64,000 nt of DNA from an uncultured Tenacibaculum sp. (GCA_947498055.1 CANMJA010000016.1:1-64000); one strand, 5' to 3'; numbered from the stretch's first letter, positions 1 to 9,922 are shown. A program made the numbers and translations. The notes: a model not told the origin generated them from the letters alone.

Positions 1-77
1 AACTCCTCAACTCCTCAACTCCTCAACTCCTCAACTCCTCAACTCCTCAACTCCTCAACTCCTCAACTCCTCAACTC
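1..77. repeat. Tandem octamer minisatellite at the mutS2 3' end
   Basis: Nine complete head-to-tail copies of AACTCCTC start at positions 1, 9, 17 and so on to 65, with a partial copy from 73. The array runs off the left edge, so its full length is unknown. On the minus strand the unit reads GAGGAGTT. The array contains the TGA stop and the last serine codon of mutS2. Because the 8-base unit includes TGA, translation entering the array in any frame meets a stop within three units. Confidence 0.95.
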
Positions 78-2278
78 TTAGCTCTTTCAACCAGTTCAAT
101 TTTTTCTATAGAGGCTTTTGTAGTAAATAAACCATAGTTAATAAAAACATTCTTCTTTTCAACCTTGTCTATAGAACCAACAGCATTTCCATCAATTAAT
201 CGAACTCTATCACCAACTTTAAAAATGTATTCAGATTTAGCTTTGGCTATTTTCTTAGCTTCTATTTGTTTTTCAGCTCTTACTTTTACTACCTTTTGTA
301 ATACTTCTTCTTCTACTTTTTTAATAGCTGCTTTTTGTTTAATAGCTATTTCTTTATCTTTTGCTTTTTCTGTTTTTGTTTTCTTTTTAGGAGGGTTCCT
401 TTTGGTATGTTTTGTTTTTTCGGCAGCTACCCATTTAAAGAAGTTAGCCGATAATTCTTTTTTATTATTTGTTTGAAAGTATTTATTTAATAATTCATTT
501 AACTTTCTACCTATTCCCAACATACGTTGGTTATTGTCATACAATTCTTGAAAACCTTCTAGTTTTTCTCTAACTTTTAATTCCTTTTCTTGTAGGTTTT
601 CTATATGTTCTTGCCCTTTAGATCTCTGTTTTTCTAAAGTGTCAGAAGTTTTTTGCAAGCGATTACGTTCTTTTTGAAGCTTTGAAATAGTTTTATCTAA
701 ACGAACTTTTTCACTTTCTACTCTTTTTTTAGCTCTATTAATTAAACTATATGGAATACCGTTTTTCTGAGCTACTTCAAATGTAAAAGAACTACCAGCT
801 TGCCCTATAAATAGCTTATATTTTGGCTCTAAGGTACGCTCATCAAATTGCATATTCGCATTGGTTACATTTTCCAATTCATTTGCCAATACTTTTAAGT
901 TAGCATAATGTGTGGTAATAATTCCAAATGATTTTTTATGATAAAACTCTTCTAAGAAAATCTCTGCCAAAGCACCTCCTAATTCAGGATCAGAACCTGT
1001 ACCAAATTCATCAATTAAAAACAAGGTGTTTTCATCGCATTTTCTTAAAAAGTAACGCATGTTTTTTAATCGATAACTATAAGTACTCAACTGATTTTCG
1101 ATGGATTGATTATCTCCTATATCGGTTAAAATACTACCAAATAACGAAGTTTCACTACGTTCATGTACAGGAATAAGTAAAGCACTTTGTAGCATTACTT
1201 GTAATAAACCAATAGTTTTTAATGTAATACTTTTTCCGCCTGCATTTGGACCAGAAATAACTATTATTTGCTGTTTTTCATTAAGTTCTATGGTTTGTGG
1301 TATGGTATGAATACCTTGCTCTGTATTTTTTTTCCATAAAACAGGATGGTAAGCATCTCGTAAATACACTTTTTTTTCTTTAGATATCTTCGGAAGTAAT
1401 CCATTAATTTCCTGAGCATATTTAGCCTTAGCTCCAATGACATCTAAATGTGTTAAAAAGCCTAAATACTCATTAAGTAATGGTATTAAAGGACGAATTT
1501 CATCTGATAAAGCTCTTAAAATTTTAATAACTTCCTGTTTTTCTTCGTAGAGTAAATTTTGTAACTCTCTGCTATAAGCTAAAGTAGCTTGTGGTGCTAT
1601 GTAAACAATGTTTCCAGATTTTGAAGTACCTAGCAAACTACCATTTACCTTTTTACGATGCATTGCTAAAACAGCTAATACACGTTGGTTATCTACAATA
1701 GATTCTTTAATATCATCTAAATATCCATTAGCAATATTTCTACTTAATGCTCTAGAAAAGCTTTCGCCTATTTTGCCTCTAACAGAGTTAATACCTTTTC
1801 TTACTTGTTTAAGAGTAGGAGAAGCATTGTCTGTTATTTCACCATAAGAGGTAATTATTTTTAAAATAGCATCTGATATAAAAGTAGTAAATTCTATACG
1901 ATCACTTAATTTATAAAGAGAAGGATAGTATTCTTGAAATTTTTTTAAAAACTTTTTTAATTCATTTACCGTTTCTGTGACAGAAGCAATTTTTAAAAAA
2001 GCATCTGTTTCTAAATAACTATTTTCTATAGATAAGCGTTTAATAAAATCGGTAATATTATCAAAACCGTGATTTGGAATTCTATTTTCGTTTTCAAAAG
2101 AAGCTACATATTCATTTACTAATGCAAGTTCAAAATAAAGATTTTCTTCCTTATGTATAGGAGAGATATTTAAAACTTCTTTTTTACCTAATTCTGAAAT
2201 ACAAGAAATAGCAACTTGTTGTAAAACTGTTGAAAATTCTAAATCTTGTAACGTTTTTTCTGAGATGTTATGCTTCAA
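71..2278 (-). CDS. mutS2: Endonuclease MutS2 family ATPase, Smr domain absent
   Basis: This is a MutS2-type ATPase; the family acts on branched or recombination DNA or on collided ribosomes rather than in mismatch repair. A MutS core is followed by Walker A (GPNAGGKS, about residue 346) and Walker B (LIDEFGTGSDP, about 424), then a long charged coiled coil and a KOW-like C-terminal segment starting VGDRVR. The Smr nuclease domain of the Bacillus protein is not seen; from memory this is usual in flavobacteria. I prefer a TTG start at 2278, giving MKHNISEKTLQDLEF, which resembles the family's usual beginning. An ATG at 2344 would add 22 residues and overlap the divergent ung gene. The stop lies inside the octamer array. 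Confidence 0.9.
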   Translation of the reverse strand: MKHNISEKTLQDLEFSTVLQQVAISCISELGKKEVLNISPIHKEENLYFELALVNEYVASFENENRIPNHGFDNITDFIKRLSIENSYLETDAFLKIASVTETVNELKKFLKKFQEYYPSLYKLSDRIEFTTFISDAILKIITSYGEITDNASPTLKQVRKGINSVRGKIGESFSRALSRNIANGYLDDIKESIVDNQRVLAVLAMHRKKVNGSLLGTSKSGNIVYIAPQATLAYSRELQNLLYEEKQEVIKILRALSDEIRPLIPLLNEYLGFLTHLDVIGAKAKYAQEINGLLPKISKEKKVYLRDAYHPVLWKKNTEQGIHTIPQTIELNEKQQIIVISGPNAGGKSITLKTIGLLQVMLQSALLIPVHERSETSLFGSILTDIGDNQSIENQLSTYSYRLKNMRYFLRKCDENTLFLIDEFGTGSDPELGGALAEIFLEEFYHKKSFGIITTHYANLKVLANELENVTNANMQFDERTLEPKYKLFIGQAGSSFTFEVAQKNGIPYSLINRAKKRVESEKVRLDKTISKLQKERNRLQKTSDTLEKQRSKGQEHIENLQEKELKVREKLEGFQELYDNNQRMLGIGRKLNELLNKYFQTNNKKELSANFFKWVAAEKTKHTKRNPPKKKTKTEKAKDKEIAIKQKAAIKKVEEEVLQKVVKVRAEKQIEAKKIAKAKSEYIFKVGDRVRLIDGNAVGSIDKVEKKNVFINYGLFTTKASIEKIELVERAKS

Positions 2279-2311
2279 TTTTCTATTTTTGAAAACAACA
2301 AAAATAAAAGA

Positions 2312-2977
2312 ATGCAAGTAAATATCGCGGAAAGTTGGAAACATATTTTACAATCGGAATTTGAAAAGGATTATTTCTCAAATTTAATCGCATTTGTAAA
2401 AGAAGAATATCAAAATAATACGTGTTATCCTAGTGGGGAAAATATTTTTTCGGCTTTTGATTTTTGTGATTTTGATGCTACGAAAGTGGTTATTATAGGA
2501 CAAGATCCTTACCATGGAGTAGGACAGGCAAATGGTTTGTGTTTTTCTGTTCAAGATGAGATAGCGCATCCACCATCATTAATAAATATCTTTAAAGAAT
2601 TAGAAACTGATTTGGGAATTGCATATCCAGTTTCAGGAGATTTATCTCGTTGGGCAAAACAAGGTGTTTTACTTTTAAATGCAACACTAACAGTTAGAGC
2701 GCACGAAGCAGGAAGCCATCAAAAGAAAGGCTGGGAACAATTTACAGATGCTGTAATTAGCAAAATTTCTTCTGAAAAAGAAAATGTTGTTTTCTTATTA
2801 TGGGGCGGTTATGCTAAGAAAAAAGGTGCTAAAATAGATAAGAAAAAACATCATGTTTTGGAATCTGGGCATCCATCACCATTAAGTGCCAATAGAGGCT
2901 ATTGGTTTGGTAATAAACATTTTTCTAAAACCAATACCTTTTTAAAAGAAAAAAGTTTGTCTTTAATTCATTGGTAA
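2312..2977 (+). CDS. ung: Uracil-DNA glycosylase
   Basis: Family 1 uracil-DNA glycosylase, which removes uracil from DNA to start base excision repair. The water-activating motif GQDPYHG and the minor-groove loop HPSPLSANRG are both intact. The length of about 221 residues is normal. I chose ATG 2312 (MQVNIAESW) because the longer reading from 2270 adds 14 residues unlike the family and runs into the mutS2 5' end. The gene is divergent from mutS2, with only 33 bp between the preferred starts, so the two promoters must overlap the coding ends. Confidence 0.95.
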   Translation: MQVNIAESWKHILQSEFEKDYFSNLIAFVKEEYQNNTCYPSGENIFSAFDFCDFDATKVVIIGQDPYHGVGQANGLCFSVQDEIAHPPSLINIFKELETDLGIAYPVSGDLSRWAKQGVLLLNATLTVRAHEAGSHQKKGWEQFTDAVISKISSEKENVVFLLWGGYAKKKGAKIDKKKHHVLESGHPSPLSANRGYWFGNKHFSKTNTFLKEKSLSLIHW

Positions 2978-3199
2978 ATAATAGATTAATGTGTTAAAAT
3001 AATTATCATGTAGTTAAGCTACATTGAAATGCTTTCTATTTTTTATTTAAGTTTGCTATTACTTCATATTATAAATAATCTGAAATATCTTTTAGCGAAA
3101 ATTTACTTAAGTATAGCAATTATAACTTAAATATAGACACATCTTAAATATCATCTGATTATAATTATAAGTGTAAATATCTTTACTTAAAATTAAAAG
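2978..3199. other. Intergenic region after ung
   Basis: There is no gene here. The short inverted repeat ATGTAG/CTACAT lies at 3009-3025 with a 5-nt loop and no clear T-run, so it is only a weak candidate for the ung terminator. The rest is AT-rich and should hold the promoter of the following membrane-protein pair, but I see no perfect TAnnTTTG box. Confidence 0.5.
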
Positions 3200-3502
3200 A
3201 TGAATAAAATAAATACAATAACTTATTTAGGTCTATTTGTAAATGCTTTAATTTTAGTTTATATAGGATGTTTAGAAACATATGAATTCCTTTTTATACC
3301 AGCAGTAATTGCATTTTTATTATGTATTATAGGTCTTGTATTATTAATAATAGATAAAATAAAAGCAGGAAGTATTCTATTTTTTATAGGAAGCATATTT
3401 TTTGTTCCGTTAGGTATGATTGCAGCTATGGGAATTGGAAAAACAATAAGTGATTTAAAAGAGCGAAAATTTAATAAAGAATTTTATGGAGACAGTAATT
3501 AA
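3200..3502 (+). CDS. Small membrane protein of unknown function
   Basis: I do not recognise this 100-residue protein. It has three hydrophobic segments (about residues 7-25, 30-52 and 57-80) and a short charged C-terminal tail rich in K, R and E. There is no cleavable signal peptide and no motif I can name. Its end overlaps the start of the next gene by 17 bp, so the two are probably translated together. The flanking ung and minus-strand glycosyltransferase genes do not suggest a job. Confidence 0.75.
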   Translation: MNKINTITYLGLFVNALILVYIGCLETYEFLFIPAVIAFLLCIIGLVLLIIDKIKAGSILFFIGSIFFVPLGMIAAMGIGKTISDLKERKFNKEFYGDSN

Positions 3503-3905
3503 AGAAATTGGATTGAGTTGGAAGGGAAGAAATAAATCTTTTATTTTAGGAGGAATCATGATTTTTGGATCCTTTTTTTTGGCAGTAATGTTTAAAAAGT
3601 TACCATTAATGCCTTTAACTTTTGGTTTTGTAATCTTAATAATAGGTTTTTTTAATTCAAATGTTAAGATTTTTAAATTTTACTCAAAACATTTTGTTTT
3701 TCAGCCAGGAATTGCACACAAAAAAATGATATTAAATGAAAAACTTGAAAGTTTTGATATTCAAAAACGTACAATTATTATCTACTATAAGGATGCTGGG
3801 AAAAATAAAAAAGTTAAATTTTTAAAAGAAGTATTAACTGATGAAGATGTAGAAGTATTGAGAAATAGATTAAATGAAATAATAGTAAATAGGGTAGGAG
3901 TATAG
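3486..3905 (+). CDS. Membrane protein with a PH-like cytoplasmic part
   Basis: This 139-residue protein has two membrane segments (about 20-36 and 40-57) followed by a soluble strand-rich tail with alternating hydrophobic and charged residues. That layout resembles bacterial PH-domain membrane proteins, but this is a guess from shape, not a recognised motif. It starts inside the previous gene (17-bp overlap), giving a two-gene unit of small membrane proteins. It ends more than 200 bp before the convergent glycosyltransferase gene. Confidence 0.75.
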   Translation: METVIKEIGLSWKGRNKSFILGGIMIFGSFFLAVMFKKLPLMPLTFGFVILIIGFFNSNVKIFKFYSKHFVFQPGIAHKKMILNEKLESFDIQKRTIIIYYKDAGKNKKVKFLKEVLTDEDVEVLRNRLNEIIVNRVGV

Positions 3906-3975
3906 TTAGTTTTTTAATTTGCTGTAAATGATTAACAATAAATCTATTCATTTTTATAGAAACCTAAGTTCTATT

Positions 3976-4023
3976 TATATTCAATTGCTAATGAGTTGCT
4001 TTAAAACTAAAATGTCACATGGA
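3976..4023. repeat. Degenerate intergenic repeat, copy 1
   Basis: This 48-bp stretch matches 56832-56878 at about 41 of 48 positions with one gap. Both copies share the core TTTTAAAACTAAAAT or a close variant. Both lie in non-coding DNA, more than 50 kb apart. No open reading frame or terminal inverted repeat marks a transposon, so I read it as a decayed member of a dispersed intergenic repeat family. Confidence 0.5.
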
Positions 4024-4112
4024 GACTCCCAATAAAAATTTTGAGAAACAGATGTTATGACACAAAATAGGATACTACTACTAATTGATATCTTTTTTAG
4101 TTGTTTCTATTT

Positions 4113-4134
4113 AAAAAAGTAGCTTATGAAGCTA
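4113..4134 (-). terminator. Terminator overlapping the end of the glycosyltransferase gene
   Basis: On the minus strand, TAGCTT and AAGCTA form a 6-bp stem with a 3-nt loop, followed by C and then TTTTTT. The stem includes the TAA stop codon of the gene beginning at 5143. It is short, so confidence is moderate. Confidence 0.5.
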
Positions 4135-5143
4135 TAGTAACTTCAGAGAGTATAGTTTGGTTATAATACGGTAATATTATGGCATCTAAAAGGTCTTCTG
4201 TAACATCTGGATAATTTACTTTTACAATAGAGTTTGATTTTATCCATTTTTCAATTTTAGGAAGTTGTTTCTTGTTAAGTTTCTTTAAAACAGGTATTCC
4301 CATTTCTTTTAAAGCTAGTGCATTACATTGTTGTTCGTATTGGTTTTTCATAGGAATAACCATTAACTTTTTTTTCAAAAATAATGCTTCTGCCGGGGTT
4401 TCAAAACCTGCACCACATAAGACACCATTAGAAGAAGCAATACTTGTTATAAATTCTTTTCCATTTATAGGATGAATAGTAATGTTATTATGCAATTGAA
4501 ATTGGTTTGTGTGTTTTGAAAATATCTGCCATTTAACAGTTTTAAAGTTAGACAGTATTTTAATTAATTTTTTGTCGCCATATGCTGGTAAATAAACAGT
4601 ATAATGCCCTTTTTTTATACTGTTTTTATAACGGATTTCTTTACGTATTATAGGGAGGAAAGTAGCAGAAGAATAAGATTTAAAATGAAATCCAAATTTG
4701 TTTTTTGCAGGTGCATAATACTTAAGAAGTAATTTTTCAAATTTAAAACGATTATATTTAGGAGCACTATCATCGGCTACGGCATTTTGATGACTTAGTG
4801 ATATAATAGGAACGTTTTTAAATTTACAAGCCCAAGCTGTTACAGGTTCAAAATCATTAATAATTAAATCATATTCTTGTACAGGCACGTTTTTTATTTC
4901 TCTCCAAAGTCGACTAAATTTAGATTTTTTTAGAGTTTGCCATATATCTACACCACCTTTTTTACCAAAAATAAAACTTAAACCTTTCAATTTATACTTT
5001 ACTTCAAAAGGGAACTTTAATTCACATTGGTATCCACTTATTAATATATCTATTTCCGCACGTTTTTGTAAATGAGGAACAATTTCTAAAGCCCTACTTG
5101 CATGTCCGTTTCCAGTTCCTTGAATAGCGTATAAAATTTTCAT
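4124..5143 (-). CDS. Glycosyltransferase, MJ1255/UDP-GlcNAc transferase-like
   Basis: This is a GT-B fold glycosyltransferase related to the archaeal MJ1255 group. It opens with MKILYAIQGTGNGHASRA, the usual N-terminal glycine loop and GHASR motif. A later CGAGFETPAEAL segment (about residues 240-251) fits the nucleotide-sugar binding site of the C-terminal domain. The 339-residue length is typical. Its start overlaps the stop of the upstream phosphoesterase gene by 4 bp (ATGA type), so the two are translationally coupled and probably act on the same envelope glycolipid. The substrate is unknown. Confidence 0.8.
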   Translation of the reverse strand: MKILYAIQGTGNGHASRALEIVPHLQKRAEIDILISGYQCELKFPFEVKYKLKGLSFIFGKKGGVDIWQTLKKSKFSRLWREIKNVPVQEYDLIINDFEPVTAWACKFKNVPIISLSHQNAVADDSAPKYNRFKFEKLLLKYYAPAKNKFGFHFKSYSSATFLPIIRKEIRYKNSIKKGHYTVYLPAYGDKKLIKILSNFKTVKWQIFSKHTNQFQLHNNITIHPINGKEFITSIASSNGVLCGAGFETPAEALFLKKKLMVIPMKNQYEQQCNALALKEMGIPVLKKLNKKQLPKIEKWIKSNSIVKVNYPDVTEDLLDAIILPYYNQTILSEVTIAS

Positions 5144-6024
5144 AATTTATTAGAAGATTTTTGAAGGTTAAACTCTTGTAGTAAGTCGTCAAAAAGCTGA
5201 CTATTACTTTGCGATGCTTTTATAGATTCTAGATCATTTACTTCTATGTCATTGATTGTTTTTTTAACCAATTCATCTTTTTCATACTCATACAACTTCC
5301 ATTCTTTGTTATTGTATTCTAAAGCTGTTAAATTTTCTATCCAATCTCCAGAATTTAAATACATGGTTTTTCCTTTTTCATTTTCAATGATTTTCATTTC
5401 TGGTTGATGAATGTGACCACAAACAACATATTCATAATTATTATCTATAGCAATATCTGCTGCTGTTTTTTCAAAATCATTAATAAATTTTAGAGCACTT
5501 TTAACGCTGTTTTTAATTTTTTTACTGAATGAGAGTCTGTTGTATCCCAAAGTCTCACTAATCCAATTAACAGCAGTATTTAGCATAATTAAAGAATCGT
5601 AGCCAATACCACCTAGTTTAGCAAGCCATTTAGAATGTTGCATAGTAATATCAAAAACATCTCCATGAAAAAACCATCCTTTTTTGCCATCGATATCTAG
5701 TAATACTTTATTAACAATTTCAAAGCTTCCTAAACTAAAACCTTTAAAACGTCTTAATGTTTCATCATGATTTCCAGTTACGTAGTATACTTTAGTATCA
5801 GAAGTAATAAAAGACATTAATTGTTTAATTACTTTCATATGCGATTTAGGAAAATATCGCTTGTTAAATTGCCAAATATCTATGATATCTCCGTTTAAAA
5901 TGAGTGTTTTAGGATGAATAGTTTTTAAGTAATTATGGAGTTCCTTTGCTCTACAACCAAAAGTACCTAAGTGTACATCAGAAATTACGACAATATCGAG
6001 TTTACGTCTTTTACTTTTTTTCAT
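5140..6024 (-). CDS. LpxH-like metallophosphoesterase (UDP-2,3-diacylglucosamine diphosphatase family)
   Basis: This is a calcineurin-type phosphoesterase. The metal-binding motifs appear in order: DVHLG (about residue 17), GDIIDIW (about 46), GNHDE (about 82), HGDVFD (about 119) and CGHIHQP (about 200). The family includes LpxH enzymes of lipid A synthesis and broader UDP-sugar pyrophosphatases. A C-terminal extension of about 60 residues after the last motif has no obvious domain. The gene is coupled to the downstream glycosyltransferase by a 4-bp overlap, which suggests a role in envelope glycolipid assembly. Assignment to LpxH itself is an inference. Confidence 0.8.
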   Translation of the reverse strand: MKKSKRRKLDIVVISDVHLGTFGCRAKELHNYLKTIHPKTLILNGDIIDIWQFNKRYFPKSHMKVIKQLMSFITSDTKVYYVTGNHDETLRRFKGFSLGSFEIVNKVLLDIDGKKGWFFHGDVFDITMQHSKWLAKLGGIGYDSLIMLNTAVNWISETLGYNRLSFSKKIKNSVKSALKFINDFEKTAADIAIDNNYEYVVCGHIHQPEMKIIENEKGKTMYLNSGDWIENLTALEYNNKEWKLYEYEKDELVKKTINDIEVNDLESIKASQSNSQLFDDLLQEFNLQKSSNKL

Positions 6025-6182
6025 TACTAGTTATCTAACTTACTAGTCTTTTATTAGAATTTTAAAAACCAGTATAGTATCTCACTAAAATACTTTTTAA
6101 AGATCGTTTTTTAGTAAATGAAAAATTAATAGATTGTTATAGAAAGTTGAATTTTAAGTAAAAATTGTAAATTTTTTGTAAA

Positions 6183-6213
6183 TAAAAAAACTCGGAAAAT
6201 ACTTTTCCGAGTT
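6183..6213 (-). terminator. secA terminator
   Basis: On the minus strand, AACTCGGAAAA and TTTTCCGAGTT form a perfect 11-bp stem with a 3-nt loop, followed by a run of T. It lies 23 bp after the secA stop. Confidence 0.9.
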
Positions 6214-6235
6214 CTAATGTTTATGTTTTATTACT

Positions 6236-9200
6236 TTATTTATTGTGTAAAACCCAAGAGCCTTGTTCTAAAAGAGGTATTGCTTGTTTGTACTTCACCA
6301 CTTTTTCTTCACCAGATAATACGTTTTTTATAGTAACTCTTTCGTTTCTACCTATTTTAGGTTGATCTCTTACAATGGTTTCTACTACTTGTTGTTCTTG
6401 TGTTTGTTGCTCACGAGCACTACTAAAAGCTTGTTGTGTAGAGTTTTGAGCTTCGTCTTTTCTTAAATCTAACTTTTCTCTTTTTTGTTCTCTAGCTTCA
6501 GAAATTTGAGATTCATCTTCTGTTGGTAGTTTTCCTTTGAATAAGAAAGATAAAACTTCTTTATTTATTATATCTATAGTTTCTTGAAAAAGTTCAAAGG
6601 CTTCAAATTTATAAACTAATAAAGGATCTTTTTGTTCGTAAGTAGCATTCTGAACAGTTTGTTTTAACTCGTCCATTTTACGTAGATGATCTTTCCAATT
6701 ATCATCTATAATGGATAGTGTAATGTTTTTTTCAAAATCATTTACTAATGATTTTCCTTCGCTCTCGTAAGCTTCTTTTAAGTTAGTTACTACACGTATT
6801 GTTTTTGAACCGTCTGTAAAAGGAACTACAATACGTTCGTAGCGATCTCCTTCATTTTCAAAAACACCTTTAATAACAGGATATGCTTGTACTGCGTTTC
6901 TTTCGGCATCTTTTTTATAATGTTCAGAAACTATTTTGTACAATTCGTCTGTTAATTCTTGCTCTCCTTTAGTGTTAAAATCATCTTCTGTAAAAGGAGA
7001 AGTCATAGAAGAAAATCGAATTAATTCAAATTCAAAATTTTGAAAATCATTATTCAGTTTATTTTGTTTGATTACAATACTACACGTATCATAAATCATA
7101 TTGGCAATATCTATTTGTAATCGTTTACCATCTAATGCATGGCGACGACGTTTGTAAACAAACTCACGCTGTGCATTCATAATATCATCGTATTCTAATA
7201 AACGTTTACGAATACCAAAATTATTTTCTTCTACTTTTTTCTGAGCTCTTTCTATAGTTCTCGTAATTAGTCTATCTTGAATAACCTCTCCATCTTTATG
7301 CCCTAATTTATCCATCATTTTGGCAATTCTTTCCGAACCAAATAAACGCATTAAATTATCATCTAAAGAAACATAAAACTGAGAAGAACCAACATCTCCT
7401 TGACGACCGGCACGACCACGTAATTGTCTATCTACACGACGAGAATCATGTCTTTCTGTACCAATAATAGCCAATCCGCCAGCAGCTTTTACCTCAGGAG
7501 AAAGCTTAATATCTGTACCACGCCCTGCCATATTGGTAGCAATAGTTACTTGCCCAGGTTTTCCAGCTTCTGCAACTACATCTGCCTCTTTTTTATGCAA
7601 TTTAGCATTTAAGATATTATGAGATATTTTACGCATTTTAAGCATTCTACCTAATAATTCAGAAATTTCTACAGAAGTAGTACCTACTAATACAGGTCTA
7701 CCATCATTAACTAGTTTTACTATTTCTTCAATTACGGCATTGTATTTTTCTCTTGTTGTTTTGTACAACATATCATTTCTATCATCACGAGCAATAGGTT
7801 TGTTAGTTGGTATTTCTACAACATCTAATTTGTAAATTTCTAAAAATTCTCCAGCTTCCGTAATTGCAGTACCTGTCATACCTGATAGTTTACGGTACAT
7901 TCTAAAGTAATTTTGTAAAGTTACCGTAGCAAATGTTTGTGTTGCATCTTCAATCTTTACATTTTCCTTTGCTTCAATAGCTTGGTGTAATCCGTCAGAA
8001 TAACGACGCCCATCCATAATACGCCCTGTTTGTTCATCAACAATCATTACTTTATTGTCAACAACTACATATTCTACATCTTTTTCAAACACAGTATATG
8101 CTTTTAAAAGCTGATTCATTGTATGAATTCGTTCGCTTTTAATGCTAAAATCACGATACAGATCTTCTTTCTGTGTTGCTTTTTCTTCAGGAGTTGTTTC
8201 GGCTTCTTCGATTTCAGCAATCTTTATGCTGATATCTGGTAAAACGAAGAAGGTGCTATTTTGAGTTTTATCAGATAAATGATTAACTCCTTTATCTGTT
8301 AAATTAATTTGATTGTTTTTTTCTTCAACAGTAAACCATAATTCTGCATCTACCTCAGGCATTAGCTTATTATTGTCTTGCATGTAAAAGTTTTCTGTTT
8401 TTTGCAAAACTTGTTTTACTCCTTCTTGAGATAAAAACTTAATAAGTGCTTTATTTTTCGGTAATCCTCTATAAACACGCAATAATAAAAAACCTCCTTC
8501 TTTAGAGTCACCAGATTTTATTAATTTTTTAGCCTCCGCTAAAACTCCTACTAAATATTTACTTTGAAGGTTTACAATATCTGCCACTAAAGGACGTAAT
8601 TCGTTAAATTCATGTCGGTCACCTTGAGGTACAGGTCCAGATATGATTAAAGGTGTACGAGCATCATCTACCAAAACAGAATCTACCTCATCTATAATAG
8701 CATAATTAGGAGCACGTTGTACTAAATCTTCTTTAGAAGAAGCCATGTTATCACGTAAATAATCGAAACCAAACTCATTATTGGTACCATAAGTAATATC
8801 TGCGTTGTATGCTTTTCTTCTAGCTTCAGAGTTAGGTTGGTGAAAATCGATACAATCTGTAGATAGACCATGAAATTCGAAAATAGGAGCCATCCAAGCA
8901 CGATCTCGTTTTGCTAAATAATCATTTACAGTAACTACGTGTACACCTTTACCCGTTAAGGCATTTAAATATACAGGAAGTGTAGAAACCAACGTTTTAC
9001 CTTCTCCAGTCATCATTTCTGCAATTTTACCTTGATGTAATACAGAACCTCCAATTAGTTGTACATCGTAATGTATCATATCCCAAGTAACTTCTTTACC
9101 AGAAGCATCCCAAGAATTAGCCCAAAAAGCTTTGTCTTCCTCTAAAGAAATATGTTCTCTAGTACCAGAAAGTTCTCTATCAAAAGGAGTAGCTGTTACT

Positions 9201-9586
9201 TCAATTTCTTCGTTCGTTGCAAAACGTTTTGCTGTTTCTTTAACAACAGCAAAAGCTTCTGGCATAATGCTTTCTAAAACTTTTTCAGAAGCGTTGTATG
9301 CATCATCTCTAAGTTTGTCTATTTTCGAGTAAATTTCCTCTTGACTATCGATGTCAGCAGTTTTAACCTCTTTTTCTAAATTACTTATTTGAGTTTCAAA
9401 TTCCTGTGTTGCCTCTTTAATCTTCGATTTGAACTCTATAGTTTTTGCTCTAAGTTCGTTATGATTTAGGTTAGCGATTTGATCTTCAAAAGATTTAACT
9501 TGATCAATTATTGGGCGTAATAATTTTAAATCTTTTTCCTGTTTTTCTCCTACAAATAATTTTATAATAGAGTTTAAAATGCTCAT
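6236..9586 (-). CDS. secA: Preprotein translocase ATPase SecA
   Basis: SecA is the ATP-driven motor that pushes preproteins through SecYEG. Visible features are Walker A (MTGEGKT, about residue 191), the IIDEVDSVL Walker B (about 298), the [10 protein letters not shown] region, [10 protein letters not shown] and the [12 protein letters not shown] arginine-finger motif. The 1116-residue length exceeds the roughly 900 of E. coli. Extra sequence lies between residues about 320 and 470, as in other Bacteroidota, plus a Q/E-rich tail. The usual cysteine-rich zinc motif at the C-terminus is absent; the protein ends GSWVLHNK. The gene is transcribed alone, with a strong terminator. Confidence 0.98.
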   Translation of the reverse strand: MSILNSIIKLFVGEKQEKDLKLLRPIIDQVKSFEDQIANLNHNELRAKTIEFKSKIKEATQEFETQISNLEKEVKTADIDSQEEIYSKIDKLRDDAYNASEKVLESIMPEAFAVVKETAKRFATNEEIEVTATPFDRELSGTREHISLEEDKAFWANSWDASGKEVTWDMIHYDVQLIGGSVLHQGKIAEMMTGEGKTLVSTLPVYLNALTGKGVHVVTVNDYLAKRDRAWMAPIFEFHGLSTDCIDFHQPNSEARRKAYNADITYGTNNEFGFDYLRDNMASSKEDLVQRAPNYAIIDEVDSVLVDDARTPLIISGPVPQGDRHEFNELRPLVADIVNLQSKYLVGVLAEAKKLIKSGDSKEGGFLLLRVYRGLPKNKALIKFLSQEGVKQVLQKTENFYMQDNNKLMPEVDAELWFTVEEKNNQINLTDKGVNHLSDKTQNSTFFVLPDISIKIAEIEEAETTPEEKATQKEDLYRDFSIKSERIHTMNQLLKAYTVFEKDVEYVVVDNKVMIVDEQTGRIMDGRRYSDGLHQAIEAKENVKIEDATQTFATVTLQNYFRMYRKLSGMTGTAITEAGEFLEIYKLDVVEIPTNKPIARDDRNDMLYKTTREKYNAVIEEIVKLVNDGRPVLVGTTSVEISELLGRMLKMRKISHNILNAKLHKKEADVVAEAGKPGQVTIATNMAGRGTDIKLSPEVKAAGGLAIIGTERHDSRRVDRQLRGRAGRQGDVGSSQFYVSLDDNLMRLFGSERIAKMMDKLGHKDGEVIQDRLITRTIERAQKKVEENNFGIRKRLLEYDDIMNAQREFVYKRRRHALDGKRLQIDIANMIYDTCSIVIKQNKLNNDFQNFEFELIRFSSMTSPFTEDDFNTKGEQELTDELYKIVSEHYKKDAERNAVQAYPVIKGVFENEGDRYERIVVPFTDGSKTIRVVTNLKEAYESEGKSLVNDFEKNITLSIIDDNWKDHLRKMDELKQTVQNATYEQKDPLLVYKFEAFELFQETIDIINKEVLSFLFKGKLPTEDESQISEAREQKREKLDLRKDEAQNSTQQAFSSAREQQTQEQQVVETIVRDQPKIGRNERVTIKNVLSGEEKVVKYKQAIPLLEQGSWVLHNK

Positions 9587-9654
9587 TCTGTGTACGTTTT
9601 AATCTAAAGTAAAACCTTAGTTTATAATTAGTTATATAGTGCTTAAAAGTAAGC

Positions 9655-9683
9655 AAAAAAAAAGCCTCTATGGAGAGACTTTT
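9655..9683 (-). terminator. Terminator of the DUF2795 gene
   Basis: On the minus strand, AAAAGTCTCT and AGAGGCTTTT form a 10-bp stem (one G-U pair) with loop CCAT, followed by a T-run. It lies 17 bp after the stop of the DUF2795 gene and separates it from secA. Confidence 0.85.
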
Positions 9684-9700
9684 AAATTTTATTATTTTGT

Positions 9701-9922
9701 TTAATATTCATCTTCGTTCCAAAGATAATCTTCTTCGGTCGGGTAATCGGGCCATATCTCAATGATAGAATCATAAATCTCTCCTTCGTCTTCTATATCC
9801 TGTAAGTTTTCTACCACTTCTAGAGGAGCACCAGTACGAATTCCATAATCTATTAATTCGTCTTTAGTTGCAGGCCATGGTGCATCTGCTAAATAAGATG
9901 CTAATTCAAGTGTCCAATACAT
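9701..9922 (-). CDS. DUF2795 family small acidic protein
   Basis: This 73-residue protein contains the DUF2795-type core, with LASYLADAPWPATKDELIDY and a later ENLQDIEDEGEIYDS segment, and an acidic, Y/W-rich tail. Bacteroidota proteins of this family are small and cytosolic, and their function is not established. It is transcribed alone, upstream of secA on the same strand, with its own terminator. Confidence 0.85.
   Translation of the reverse strand: MYWTLELASYLADAPWPATKDELIDYGIRTGAPLEVVENLQDIEDEGEIYDSIIEIWPDYPTEEDYLWNEDEY

Noticed and set aside
1..77. Short repeats as a CRISPR array
   Set aside because: The units are contiguous 8-mers with no spacers and no cas genes.
165..476. Plus-strand open frame of about 100 codons inside mutS2
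   Set aside because: It is the antisense shadow of the lysine-rich mutS2 tail; the translation is low-complexity F/S/L-rich, with no promoter or homologous motif.
1608..1847. Plus-strand open frame inside mutS2
   Set aside because: It is antisense to conserved MutS2 coding sequence and has no independent signal.
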